Below, one piece after another: positions 16,830-24,834 of a DNA stretch of 38,604 bases (position 1 is its first letter; every line of letters begins with the position of its first letter). The DNA lies in NCBI GenBank assembly GCA_028284885.1, contig JANQQW010000102.1, positions 1 to 38,604 on the forward strand, read 5' to 3'. Under the pieces are notes generated by a model, which made no database searches, was not told the origin of the DNA, and saw nothing but the letters and a program-made list of their open reading frames with translations. The DNA comes from Planctomycetaceae bacterium (GTDB lineage: Bacteria; Planctomycetota; Planctomycetia; Planctomycetales; Planctomycetaceae). The translations under genes were made by a program, and so were the position numbers.

Positions 16830-17366
16830 TCAGCTGACGATCTCATCGATGTCCGAGAACCCGATGTCGCCCCCATCACTGCGAGACCGGCGGCCAACCT
16901 TCGGCAGCAGCCCCCGCTTTCTCAGCGCCGTCAGGTGGGCGTTCAAGTCCTCACCAGAAACGAAGCGCCCAGTGCGAGCTGCGAATTCCTTGGCGATCAG
17001 GTCCAGCAACTCCGGTTCGTACGCGATGTCGTCGGACCCGTGATCGAAGGCGATCACTTCGTCTAGGTAGATCTCGACGAGGTGTTCCTTCTGCTCGGCC
17101 GTGATGGGCGTCGTGCCTGGCTTGGCACGATGCTGCCCGTCGAGCTTTACCCAGTTGCCGCTCTTCCGCCGCGTCCGCATGTAGTGAAGGATGTCCTCAG
17201 CTTGGTCCAATCGCCCCGACTCATCGTTGAATCTCTTGGTCAGTTCGATGAGCGCCTCGCGGCGCTGCTCGTACTGATCGACGGGGATCAACCACCGTTT
17301 GTAGAGCTCCTTGAGGATCCGGTCTTCGTGCTCGTTGAGTTTCAGCGCTTGCCGTCGTTTCGGCAT
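16830..17366 (-). CDS. Hypothetical protein downstream of the XRE-ImmA/IrrE gene
   Basis: A 178-residue, charged, mostly helical cytoplasmic protein. The C-terminal part (LLDLIAKEFAARTGRFVSGEDLNAHLTALRKRGLLPKVGRR) could form a small winged-helix or helical pair-binding domain. The ATG at 17366 has a GGAG motif about 9 nt upstream. It follows the XRE-ImmA/IrrE gene by 96 bp on the same strand and may be its target or co-regulator, as such partners often are; that is inference. No family recognised. Confidence 0.65.
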   Translation of the reverse strand: MPKRRQALKLNEHEDRILKELYKRWLIPVDQYEQRREALIELTKRFNDESGRLDQAEDILHYMRTRRKSGNWVKLDGQHRAKPGTTPITAEQKEHLVEIYLDEVIAFDHGSDDIAYEPELLDLIAKEFAARTGRFVSGEDLNAHLTALRKRGLLPKVGRRSRSDGGDIGFSDIDEIVS

Positions 17367-17462
17367 GTGGTAGACTCCGTTTGCGTACAAGTGGCGGCTC
17401 CGGAGCGTTGTTGGTAGCTTCCTCCGGGCCGTCATTCTTCGTGTTGCAGCCATGCATCTCGG

Positions 17463-18623
17463 TCAGGTATTCCCGTGCGGGAAAGCGAGAATCGTCGCTT
17501 CCTCGTCGGCACCTCCTTTCGTTTCTGTGGCTTCCTCCTGCCCCTCCTCGGCCCCCACGAAGGTCACGCGATTCAGTCGTGTGCGTAGGTCATCTTCCGT
17601 GATGCCCGTGACGCGCTCGGCCTCCTTCCATGTGATTGCTCGTGTGCGGATAGCCGACTCGAGCATCACCTCGAATCGCATCGCGCGGTCCCGCCAGACA
17701 TTGCCCGGCTCAGCCTTCTTCCATCCTCGCTTCGACATCTCGACCCACAGCCGTCGGGCCGTCGACGAGTTGATGATCTTCCGTTTCTCGGCCCGGTAGA
17801 CCATCGCAGCTATCGAGATGCCGAACCGCTCCTTGTACTTCCGCAGCTTGATGAACGACTTCCCGTCGAAGGCCTCCTTCAACTGGGAGTCTGGGAGCAA
17901 CAGGCACGAAGCAAAATCGTAAGCCCGCTTCTCCACCTCGTCGTCCTTGAGGCCCGCCGAGTTCTTGCAGTCGTCGTACAGGACGTGGGCCAGCTCATGG
18001 CCAGCGTTGAGCCGCAAGCGGTCGTTGCTCGTTGCCGGATTCAGCACGACGACGAAGAGTTCGCCGTGCCGTGCGGCTACACCGTCGATCGAGAGGTCGG
18101 TCTCAACCTCGAGGACGCGGATCCCAAAGTGCTCCAGTACCTCGATCACGTCGAGGACGGGGTCAGCGTCATCGAGCTTGAGCTCGGCGCGAACACGGCT
18201 GGCCACCTCTCGCGGGTCCGCTCCGTCACCAACCTCGACTCCCCTCACCTTCATCGTCTCACGGAGGTGGCGTTCCAGGTTGAGCAGCCCATCGACCCAC
18301 TTTGCCGCGACTGCCTCGAACTGACGGCGATCCTTCACGCCCACTCGGGAGCGGAGATTCCGATAGCGGAAGCCGCTGAGCGTCTCCCGTGTTTCGAGGA
18401 ACCAGTTGATCGGACGGCCGTACCGATCGGCGAGCGCAGCCAGCACGTTGATTGCTGGAGCCGCGGTTCCCTTCTCGTACGACGCAAGCATGGTGTGCGA
18501 CAGTGGTACGGCCAAGCTCTCGACCGCCCTGCGCATCGACATGCCGGTTTCTTGTCGCGCCTCACGGAGCCTGCGGGCCAAGTGCCGGTTGACTCGATTG
18601 ACCGTTCTTCGCCGAGTTCCCAC
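17463..18623 (-). CDS. XRE-type HTH regulator with ImmA/IrrE metallopeptidase domain
   Basis: A 386-residue two-domain protein. The N-terminus is an XRE-type helix-turn-helix (LARRLREARQETGMSMRRAVESLAVPLSHTMLASYEKG). The middle carries the ImmA/IrrE zinc metallopeptidase motif HELAH (His209, Glu210, His213) and a following acidic segment (DDEVEKRAYDFASCLLLP). This architecture is typical of phage and mobile-element regulators that cleave or respond to a repressor or antitoxin partner. GTG 18623 is chosen because GGAGG (18629-18633) lies 5 nt upstream; the GTG at 18629 would overlap that motif. The divergent region with the wHTH gene contains a candidate promoter and operator. Confidence 0.9.
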   Translation of the reverse strand: MGTRRRTVNRVNRHLARRLREARQETGMSMRRAVESLAVPLSHTMLASYEKGTAAPAINVLAALADRYGRPINWFLETRETLSGFRYRNLRSRVGVKDRRQFEAVAAKWVDGLLNLERHLRETMKVRGVEVGDGADPREVASRVRAELKLDDADPVLDVIEVLEHFGIRVLEVETDLSIDGVAARHGELFVVVLNPATSNDRLRLNAGHELAHVLYDDCKNSAGLKDDEVEKRAYDFASCLLLPDSQLKEAFDGKSFIKLRKYKERFGISIAAMVYRAEKRKIINSSTARRLWVEMSKRGWKKAEPGNVWRDRAMRFEVMLESAIRTRAITWKEAERVTGITEDDLRTRLNRVTFVGAEEGQEEATETKGGADEEATILAFPHGNT

Positions 18624-18634
18624 TCTCACCTCCG

Positions 18635-18674
18635 TTTGTACGCCCTACTTTACAAAACTGCGACAAACGTGCAA
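18635..18674 (-). promoter_or_regulatory. Candidate promoter and operator of the XRE-ImmA/IrrE gene
   Basis: On the minus strand a -35-like TTGCAC (18669-18674) is separated by 16 nt from a -10-like TAAAGT (18647-18652). The inverted repeat TTTGTA (18635-18640) / TACAAA (18651-18656) overlaps the -10, a plausible autoregulatory operator for the XRE domain. Based on pattern only. Confidence 0.45.
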
Positions 18675-18770
18675 GTCGGGTCTTCGTCGGCTGCCTAGCG
18701 AATGGCCGGGCGACCGACCGCTCACAAGATGGGAAGACCGCGAGCGGCCGAGCAGCGGTCGTCAAGCCCC

Positions 18771-18802
18771 TTGACCACCAACCCTACACCGCGTAGGGTT
18801 GG
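18771..18802 (+). promoter_or_regulatory. Promoter with overlapping palindromic operator for the wHTH gene
   Basis: TTGACC (18771-18776) and TAGGGT (18794-18799) are spaced 17 nt. A perfect inverted repeat CCAACCCTAC (18778-18787) / GTAGGGTTGG (18793-18802) with a 5-nt centre covers the spacer and -10. The predicted transcript would begin at or next to the ATG at 18806, i.e. nearly leaderless. The overlap suggests autorepression by the encoded winged-helix protein. Confidence 0.6.
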
Positions 18803-18805
18803 GTC

Positions 18806-19111
18806 ATGGCATTCACCGACTACACCACGTTGCAGCTCGCCGTTCTCGTCGTCCTCGGGGGCGACCGCCTCGGTGGCCCCGAGCTCAGGGCGGACCTCGA
18901 GAAGGCGGGGACCGTGATCAAGCCGACGGCCTTCTACCGGCTGATGTCACGGCTGGAGAAGGCTGGGCTCGTCCGCGGCGCGACAGAGCCGGTGATTGTC
19001 GATGGGGTGCAGACCCGAGTGCGGCACTACGAGGTCACGGCCGAAGGCTCTGCGGCGGTTCAGCAGGGCCGCGCGTTCCTTGGGTTGGCAGGAGGAGGTG
19101 CCAGTGTTTGA
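18806..19111 (+). CDS. PadR-like winged-helix transcriptional regulator
   Basis: A 101-residue protein with the short winged-helix fold of the PadR type: TTLQLAVLVVLGG, GPELRADLEKAGTVIKPTAFYRLMSRLEKAGLVRG, then the wing and the RHYEVTAEGSAAVQ segment. It lacks a long C-terminal domain. The palindrome over its own promoter suggests autorepression. Its stop (TGA 19109-19111) overlaps the GTG start of the membrane protein gene (19104), indicating a two-gene operon in which the regulator probably controls that membrane protein. Confidence 0.8.
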   Translation: MAFTDYTTLQLAVLVVLGGDRLGGPELRADLEKAGTVIKPTAFYRLMSRLEKAGLVRGATEPVIVDGVQTRVRHYEVTAEGSAAVQQGRAFLGLAGGGASV

Positions 19112-19763
19112 ACTACTGCTACTCTGCCTCACCTCGCTCGGTGCCGTGTTAATCGTGCGAGGAATGTGCGGCTTTGTCCACTACGTGATGTTTGATGGCT
19201 TAGACCTACACTACGCGCCCGATCGTCGATTCGCACTCATGATGGTGCCCCAAATCCTCCTGTTCCCATTCCTGTGCTGGATAGTCTACGTGCCCAATCT
19301 CGGCGTGATTGGGAGCGTGGTTTCCATCGCTGTTGGGGCCGCGGCATGGCTGCTGCCTGCAATGGGTTCCGTGCGGCGCGTCGGTGGGATGGCCACCTCT
19401 GCGGCCCGCGCGCTGGCGACCGGCCGAAAGTGGTTCGTGGCCCCGACGGGTGGCCTGTGGAACTTCCGGGAGTTCTGGAAGCTGTTCGGCTTCCTATTCG
19501 GGCCGGAGATGCTCGAACAGGTCTACGAACCCGGAGCTGAAGAGTTGACCGTGTCCTACACCAAGGCCCGGCGACTCGCCAAGTACCGGCTCGCCGTCTG
19601 GTGGCTCAACTTCTGCTTCACGGTCCGGACGGCCGGCTTGGTCTTCGCCTGCATCCGCTACTCGCTCACCGACAAGGCAGTGAACCTGCTTCTCGGACTG
19701 CTGCCGCCGAGTGCTCGCGAGTTCGTGAGGGCCCTGCTTGGGCTACCGCCTTCGATCGAGTGA
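19104..19763 (+). CDS. Four-helix membrane protein co-expressed with the PadR-like regulator
   Basis: A 219-residue protein with about four hydrophobic segments (near residues 2-30, 44-64, 66-88 and 155-180) separated by a cytosolic-type loop rich in aromatic and charged residues (GGLWNFREFWKLFGFLFGPE). No enzyme, transporter or defence motif is recognised. GTG 19104 is chosen because GGAGGAGGTG lies just upstream (19091-19100); it overlaps the regulator stop by 8 bp. Confidence 0.7.
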   Translation: MFELLLLCLTSLGAVLIVRGMCGFVHYVMFDGLDLHYAPDRRFALMMVPQILLFPFLCWIVYVPNLGVIGSVVSIAVGAAAWLLPAMGSVRRVGGMATSAARALATGRKWFVAPTGGLWNFREFWKLFGFLFGPEMLEQVYEPGAEELTVSYTKARRLAKYRLAVWWLNFCFTVRTAGLVFACIRYSLTDKAVNLLLGLLPPSAREFVRALLGLPPSIE

Positions 19764-19915
19764 TTGCCCACGGGATCGCGGACCTCCCCGCCACCTGCTC
19801 GCGACTCATCGCCAGCACGGCCGCGGACCCCGGCTCCTCGCTCACGACGAACCGAGCCCCTCCGGTACACTCCCGGTGGGCTTCTTCATTGGTCAAGCAG
19901 CAACAAGGGGTCGAT

Positions 19916-20287
19916 GTGGACGAAGCAGTGTCGCACCGAGAATTCTACGAGAGGTTCCAGTCGTTCTGGGCCGCACCGGCAGGCACAAGGGTTCCCGAGC
20001 TCATCGCACCGGATGCGAAGATCCACTTCACGGGCGAGGAGACGATGTCTGGCGCTGCCTACGCCGACTGGATGGGAAACCTGCTCGCAGGCCTACCGGA
20101 CCTTGTCGTCACGCCGGTGGACTACGCTGGTTCCGGCGACCTGATCTACATCTTCTGGAGGGCGTCGGCGACGATCAACGGTGCACACCGCAAGTACTAC
20201 GGGGTGGACCGGTTCCGAGTCGAGAACGGCATGGCCGTGGAAGAACACGTGATCTTCGACTCCGCCACGTTGCAGGGGCCGGCTTGA
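19916..20287 (+). CDS. SnoaL-like (NTF2-fold) protein
   Basis: A 123-residue protein resembling the SnoaL/ester-cyclase group of NTF2-like proteins: an N-terminal FYERFQSFW helix, PELIAPDAKIHFTG, then the YADWMGNLLAGLPDLVV and YYGVDRFRVENGMAVEEHVIFD stretches. Such folds bind small hydrophobic ligands or catalyse isomerase/cyclase reactions; the substrate is unknown. GTG 19916 has AAGGGG (19905-19910) 5 nt upstream, which selects it over longer frames. The gene faces the end of the phage tail operon. Confidence 0.7.
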   Translation: MDEAVSHREFYERFQSFWAAPAGTRVPELIAPDAKIHFTGEETMSGAAYADWMGNLLAGLPDLVVTPVDYAGSGDLIYIFWRASATINGAHRKYYGVDRFRVENGMAVEEHVIFDSATLQGPA

Positions 20288-20430
20288 GCAGCTCTCCAGT
20301 CGGGACGAGCCGCGACGAGTGAGCGACATCGAGGTGGCAGTCGCGCCCGCGCGACCAGCACGACGTGCCCCTGATCTCACGCCGCCCGCAGTGGCACGTC
20401 GATCCCACCCCCTGATGGTCCGTGTGAGTC

Positions 20431-20469
20431 GGACGCGCCGACAAGCTCCCTCACCCCGTCGGCGCGTCC
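20431..20469. terminator. Strong hairpin at the end of the phage late operon
   Basis: Perfect 12-bp arms GGACGCGCCGAC (20431-20442) and GTCGGCGCGTCC (20458-20469) with a 15-nt loop, extendable by GTGAG/CTCAC outside. It lies between convergent genes (stops 20287 and 20593) and is well placed as a bidirectional terminator. No gene is supported in the rest of 20288-20592. Confidence 0.65.
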
Positions 20470-20592
20470 ATCTCACTCTCGTGTACGCGCCCTCGCCCGG
20501 CCGGAGCCGTTCCCAGTCGCGAGGGCAGACCGCCTATGACGGTCGGTGGTCACTTCGGCTTCCCCTCCTCGCGCTTGACGAGGGCGTCCTTC

Positions 20593-21936
20593 CTAGACCG
20601 AAGCGGTGAACGCCGCCGCTCGGCCGGGGAAGGCCTCGACGAACGCGATGTGGTGCTGTGAGGGGTCGTACTCTCGAACCGTGCGAATCGTGCTGCCGTC
20701 GCCCGGGTCGGCTTCCCAGACGGTGCTCTGGTCCGCGAAGTAGAGGCGGCCCTCGAGTCGGTTGTAGGTGGCCGTTCCGGCCTCGACCGAGTTCTCCCAC
20801 GTGACCGCAGGGGGAAGCGGGAAGCCGCCGAGCACGCTCGTGGCTCGATTCCAGCCGCCGGCCCCCGCGATGTCGGCAACCGCCTGCCGTGACGGCAACG
20901 ATGCGAACTCGGTCGAGTTCAGCCGGATCCCCTCGAACGACAGCGGCACACCGAAGTCCTGCACGCCGCCAGCGTACGACGTGAACGTCGCGTCCACGAA
21001 GGCGAGCCGTCGGTGGTTCGTGACCTCGACGAAGAGGAAGTCGCCGAGCGACGTCGACTGGACGTTGTCGGCGAAGCCGCCGTCGATCGCGGGCGTCGCG
21101 TCGCTGAACTCGGAGCCGATCGATGACGTAGCAGGCGCCGGCGCGTAGCCGATCGCCCCGGGTGTACTCGCCCCGCCGGGGCCCGTTCCTCGGAACAGGC
21201 TGCAGGCAACGTTGCCGCTTGGATCGACGGCCAGCCCACGCAACTCGTTGTCCGGGATTCCGGTCGTCAGGACGACGTCACCGGTTCCCCGATCGTAGTA
21301 GGCCGGCCCTGTGCCGCCCGGACCGGGGACGTACACGTAGCCCTCGTCCACCACGCACGCGCCGTCCGGATCGACGTGCCGGTCCGTGGTCTCGACCGAC
21401 CACACCAACGCCCCAGTGGCGGAGTAGTGCTCGATGCGGTGCCCCGTGACCACCGACTCGTCGACGCCGTCGCCGAGCGAGTAGAAGACGGCGTAGCCAC
21501 CGTCCGGACCGATCGCCCCGCCCCGCCAGGAGAGCGGCCGGGACGTGCCGGTGGTGAAGAGGCGGTGCGTCCGCAGGAGACGTCCGCTCTCGCCGAGGAC
21601 GTCGACGAGCCACTCCGTTCCGTCCGCCGTTTCGTACGTCACCAGGAGGCGTGGTGGATCGACGAACCCGGCCGCGAACTCCTCGGTCATCCACCACCGG
21701 TTGCCGCGGCGGTCGATCGTCACGAGGTCGCCAACGGAGAGGCCGGACGGGCCGGCCGCGTGGAGCGGCACGCCTCGGTCCGCTGCGGACGCGGACGCGA
21801 TCCCGATCGCCCCGTCGAACGTTCGATCGACGAGCGACACCAGGTAGACGGCCACCTCGCCGTCGGCCGGCGTCGCGTCGGGGACTTCGACGACTCGTGC
21901 GTGCATCCGGCGGGGTTCGATCTGCGGCTCGTTCAC
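20593..21936 (-). CDS. Phage tail-associated protein with propeller-like repeats
   Basis: A 447-residue protein. Residues about 1-85 repeat the fold of the preceding 93-residue protein (ARVVEV, VSLVDRTF, VGDLVTIDRRGNRWW). The remainder contains repeated short strands with Asp/Gly turns (HRIEHYSATGALVWSVET; YVYVPGPGGTGPAYYDRGTGDVV; RGLAVDPSGNVACSLF) that look like a beta-propeller. A receptor-binding or tail-tip role is likely by position as the last gene of the operon. GTG 21936 overlaps the previous stop (GTGA). Confidence 0.6.
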   Translation of the reverse strand: MNEPQIEPRRMHARVVEVPDATPADGEVAVYLVSLVDRTFDGAIGIASASAADRGVPLHAAGPSGLSVGDLVTIDRRGNRWWMTEEFAAGFVDPPRLLVTYETADGTEWLVDVLGESGRLLRTHRLFTTGTSRPLSWRGGAIGPDGGYAVFYSLGDGVDESVVTGHRIEHYSATGALVWSVETTDRHVDPDGACVVDEGYVYVPGPGGTGPAYYDRGTGDVVLTTGIPDNELRGLAVDPSGNVACSLFRGTGPGGASTPGAIGYAPAPATSSIGSEFSDATPAIDGGFADNVQSTSLGDFLFVEVTNHRRLAFVDATFTSYAGGVQDFGVPLSFEGIRLNSTEFASLPSRQAVADIAGAGGWNRATSVLGGFPLPPAVTWENSVEAGTATYNRLEGRLYFADQSTVWEADPGDGSTIRTVREYDPSQHHIAFVEAFPGRAAAFTASV

Positions 21937-22214
21937 GGGTCGCTCCCGACGGTTCCACCGATCCACCAGCGGTTGCCACGGCGATCGACGGTGACCAGGT
22001 CTCCGACGGCGAGGAGGACCGTTCCGCGTGCGGCCGCGGAGGCCGGGGCCCCGCCGAGCCTCGTCACGTCGATCGGCTGCTGCCCGACCGCCTCGACGAA
22101 CGAGACGTCCACGAAGGCGACCGCGTGGACGAGGACCTCGTCGTCACCCGCCGTGCCGTTGCCCACCTCCTCGACCCGGGCGATTCGCTCGCGTGGCTCC
22201 CTCCGTGTCGTCAT
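21933..22214 (-). CDS. Small phage tail protein, paralogue of the next gene's N-terminus
   Basis: A 93-residue protein. Its body (ARVEEV, VAFVDVSFVEAVG, VGDLVTVDRRGNRWW) closely follows the first 85 residues of the 447-residue neighbour, so the two arose by duplication. It probably forms a small beta-domain. Both ends are overlapped (ATGA with the upstream gene, GTGA with the downstream one). Confidence 0.7.
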   Translation of the reverse strand: MTTRREPRERIARVEEVGNGTAGDDEVLVHAVAFVDVSFVEAVGQQPIDVTRLGGAPASAAARGTVLLAVGDLVTVDRRGNRWWIGGTVGSDP

Positions 22215-24439
22215 TCGAAGTCGAGCTCCCCGAACGAGGTCTCGATCACGGTCGTGTCCGCCGCGAAGTCGAACACGATCCGGTGGACGGTCGCGTTGAC
22301 CGTCCGCTCCGACTCGGAGCCCGGCGTTCCGATCGTCGTCACCAGCTGCCCGAGCGACAGCGAGGCGTCGATCCGTCCGATGCCGAGCGTCAGGGCAGCC
22401 CGGTCCACGCCGTACCAGGCGGCGGCCGCCTTCGCCAACGCCCGCGCTCGAGGTAGGTCGTCGCGGACGTAGCCTCCGGACTCGGTGTGAACCAGCTGCC
22501 CGCTCTCGACGGCGACGACCGTGCGGGGAACGACGTAGTCTCGCCGGAGATCGGGGCGACGGATCACCTTGTCCCGCCGCGGCTCGCCGAGCGACCGCTC
22601 CACCACGTCCTCGACGTGCACGAGGTGCGAGTCCTGCTCGAGGGTCAGCGTGACGCGGGTGTCCTCGGACCACTGGAGGCCGCCGTTCTCGGCCGGGTCG
22701 TCCTCGGGGTCGAAGGACGCGGCGAGGGCCGGGTCGAACGTGGTCCGGGCGAAGAAGTGCTGCGGCTTGCCGTTCACGACGAGGTCGATCGCCGGAGCCT
22801 TCTCCAGCACGTCGACCGAGAGGTTCCACCCGCGGGCCTCCGCGCTGCCGACGCTTCCGGCGAAGACGTCCAGCTCCTCGCCGGCGAGGTACCGATGCTC
22901 GACGGGGTTGACCACGAACCCGATGGCGGGGGGGAACTCGTCGGCCGAGTAGGTCGAGCGACAGACGACGAGAGGCGGCCGGAAGTCGAAAGCGGCCGTC
23001 TCGGGCACGTCGACGAACCACGCCCCGGTCTCGATCCGGTCGGCCGAGTAGTCGGCCCGGTCGACGAGACGGAGTCGCGGCTCGAACCGCAGGCCCTCCG
23101 TCCACAGCGGCTCTGGCGACAGCGTGAGGTCCGGTCCCCACTCGGCGACTGGGTTGCCGTCGTCGTCGTGCGGCGGGGAGACGAAGTACTCGCTGCCGGA
23201 CCCGTCGTCGTCGCGGATCCGGCCGTGCCAGTTCGGATTGAGCCGGAACCGGCGGAAGACCCGTGCGACGGACTCCGACGTTCTCGCCTCGCCGTTCCGG
23301 ATTCGCTGGTCGACGAACAGCAGGTCGTCGTAACCGGGCTCGTTGGAGGCCGCCTCGAGGTAGCGGGACTGCTCGTTCGCGGTCCAGTCCTCGACGAGGG
23401 CCCCTCCCTCCTCGACGGTCACCCCGGGCACGCCGGACGTGCTGAGCGGGAGCGTGCACGTCGTCGTCTTGCGTGCCCCGCGGACGACGACCCGGTCGAA
23501 CCGCGTGAGCTGCGTGAGGCGGACCTCGGCGTTGACGTCGGCCGCCCCCTCGAAGTCGACGGCCACCGGCGAGACGTTCGAGGGGATCGTGCCGACTCCG
23601 GGCAGGTTGACCGGCTGTGCCAGCAGACTGACGGGGCGGAGCTCGACGACTCCGCTCGCCTCGTCGAACTCGACGTGCCAGGAGAGGCCGCGGCGTCGAT
23701 CGACGAACGCCTCGACGAGGTCGAAGACCGTGCGGCCGTCGGTCGGGACCGTCTGCTCCATCCACCCGATCACGGAGTCGGCGTCCGCGGAGAGTCGCCA
23801 CGTCCCGACAGGTGCCCCGGTTCCGTCGCGGGGCGGGAACCGCGTCAAAAGGTACTCGATCGCGTTGCGAGCCGACCATGGCGTGCCACGGTCCCGGCTC
23901 GCCTCGAACATCGGCGAGAGGATCGTTACCGGCGGAAGCCCGGCACTCAGGTTGCCGAACGTGGCCCCGTTCTCGTCGCCGTTGAACACGAGCCCGCGAC
24001 CGATCTGGAACTCGGTCGAGCCGCGGACGTAGCTGCTCGTGACGACGACGGTGCGGAGCAGGTGCTCGAGGCCGAGGGCCGTCACGACCTGCGTTCCCGC
24101 GATCGTCGCTCCCAGCCCGTAGGAGCCGTGCCGGTCGCGGGAGTCGTCGACGAACACGCCGTACCACCGGCGGCCCTCGAAGTCGACGCGGACGAAGCGG
24201 TCGACCAGGTCCTGGGCGGTGACGAGTTCGTAGGCCGTCGACGATCGTCGACGCACGCTCTCGCCGTAGGAGAGCGTGAACCGTGCCTCGTCGATCGACT
24301 GGCCGAGCGTGATCGAGAGCCGCTCGAGGTCGAGATCGGCTCCCTCGACGGGCAGGAAGGGGCCGTCGAGCGTGTCGGCGACGTAGACCGCCGCCGCGGC
24401 CGCCTCCGTGCGGTTCGTCTGGAACGTGACGCTCGTCAC
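22211..24439 (-). CDS. Large phage tail protein, hub-like
   Basis: A 742-residue beta-rich protein. The N-terminal part (LDLERLSITLGQSIDEARFTL; YELVTAQDLVDRFVRVDFEGRRWYGVFVDD) resembles baseplate/hub proteins that cap the tail, and the C-terminal TVIETSFGELDFE end also fits such structural proteins. It lies after tape measure and fibre-like genes, where tail-tip proteins are found. GTG 24439 overlaps the preceding stop (GTGA). No enzymatic motif is recognised, so the hub assignment rests on position and composition. Confidence 0.6.
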   Translation of the reverse strand: MTSVTFQTNRTEAAAAAVYVADTLDGPFLPVEGADLDLERLSITLGQSIDEARFTLSYGESVRRRSSTAYELVTAQDLVDRFVRVDFEGRRWYGVFVDDSRDRHGSYGLGATIAGTQVVTALGLEHLLRTVVVTSSYVRGSTEFQIGRGLVFNGDENGATFGNLSAGLPPVTILSPMFEASRDRGTPWSARNAIEYLLTRFPPRDGTGAPVGTWRLSADADSVIGWMEQTVPTDGRTVFDLVEAFVDRRRGLSWHVEFDEASGVVELRPVSLLAQPVNLPGVGTIPSNVSPVAVDFEGAADVNAEVRLTQLTRFDRVVVRGARKTTTCTLPLSTSGVPGVTVEEGGALVEDWTANEQSRYLEAASNEPGYDDLLFVDQRIRNGEARTSESVARVFRRFRLNPNWHGRIRDDDGSGSEYFVSPPHDDDGNPVAEWGPDLTLSPEPLWTEGLRFEPRLRLVDRADYSADRIETGAWFVDVPETAAFDFRPPLVVCRSTYSADEFPPAIGFVVNPVEHRYLAGEELDVFAGSVGSAEARGWNLSVDVLEKAPAIDLVVNGKPQHFFARTTFDPALAASFDPEDDPAENGGLQWSEDTRVTLTLEQDSHLVHVEDVVERSLGEPRRDKVIRRPDLRRDYVVPRTVVAVESGQLVHTESGGYVRDDLPRARALAKAAAAWYGVDRAALTLGIGRIDASLSLGQLVTTIGTPGSESERTVNATVHRIVFDFAADTTVIETSFGELDFE

Positions 24440-24831
24440 CGGAACACCTTCTGGGCGTGGACGTCCCACGGCACGAGGAACTGCTTCTCGACGTCACTCG
24501 CCGGCGTCAGCTGCAGCTCGACGGCGTACGGCCGCGGGTTCGGGATGGAGGAGCCGGGCAGCCAGAAGCGGACGTTGTAGCCGACCTCGTCCTGCTTCCA
24601 GCGGTCGTCGGTCTGCAGCGTGTCGAACACGATGGCGGAGACGACGAGAGCGTCGGCGGTGACGGTCGCCTCTCCGGTCGTCTGGTCGGTCACGGTGAAA
24701 TCGGCCGCGGCGACGCTGCCCTGAGTGACGAGCGACCCGTCGATCCCCTCGACCCGGGCCATGAGCCACAGACCCTGACCGGCATGGGCGATCACCTGAC
24801 GACGAGCGACTTCGTGGACGGTGAGAGGCAT
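24436..24831 (-). CDS. Phage tail-region hypothetical protein
   Basis: A 131-residue beta-rich protein (VEGIDGSLVTQGSVAAADFTVTDQTTGEATV; WKQDEVGYNVRFWLPG). No family recognised. It starts 3 bp after the repeat-protein stop and its own stop overlaps the hub start, so it is part of the tail operon. Fold resembles small beta-sandwich tail proteins. Confidence 0.6.
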   Translation of the reverse strand: MPLTVHEVARRQVIAHAGQGLWLMARVEGIDGSLVTQGSVAAADFTVTDQTTGEATVTADALVVSAIVFDTLQTDDRWKQDEVGYNVRFWLPGSSIPNPRPYAVELQLTPASDVEKQFLVPWDVHAQKVFR

Positions 24832-24834
24832 CGG

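Noticed and set aside
20319..20592. Possible small plus-strand gene after the SnoaL-like gene
   Set aside because: Low-complexity Arg/Pro-rich translation and interruption by a strong hairpin.
22487..24580. Plus-strand open frame of 697 residues across the hub-like gene
   Set aside because: Shadow frame rich in Asp/Arg/Glu without motif; the minus-strand gene has start/stop overlaps with its neighbours.
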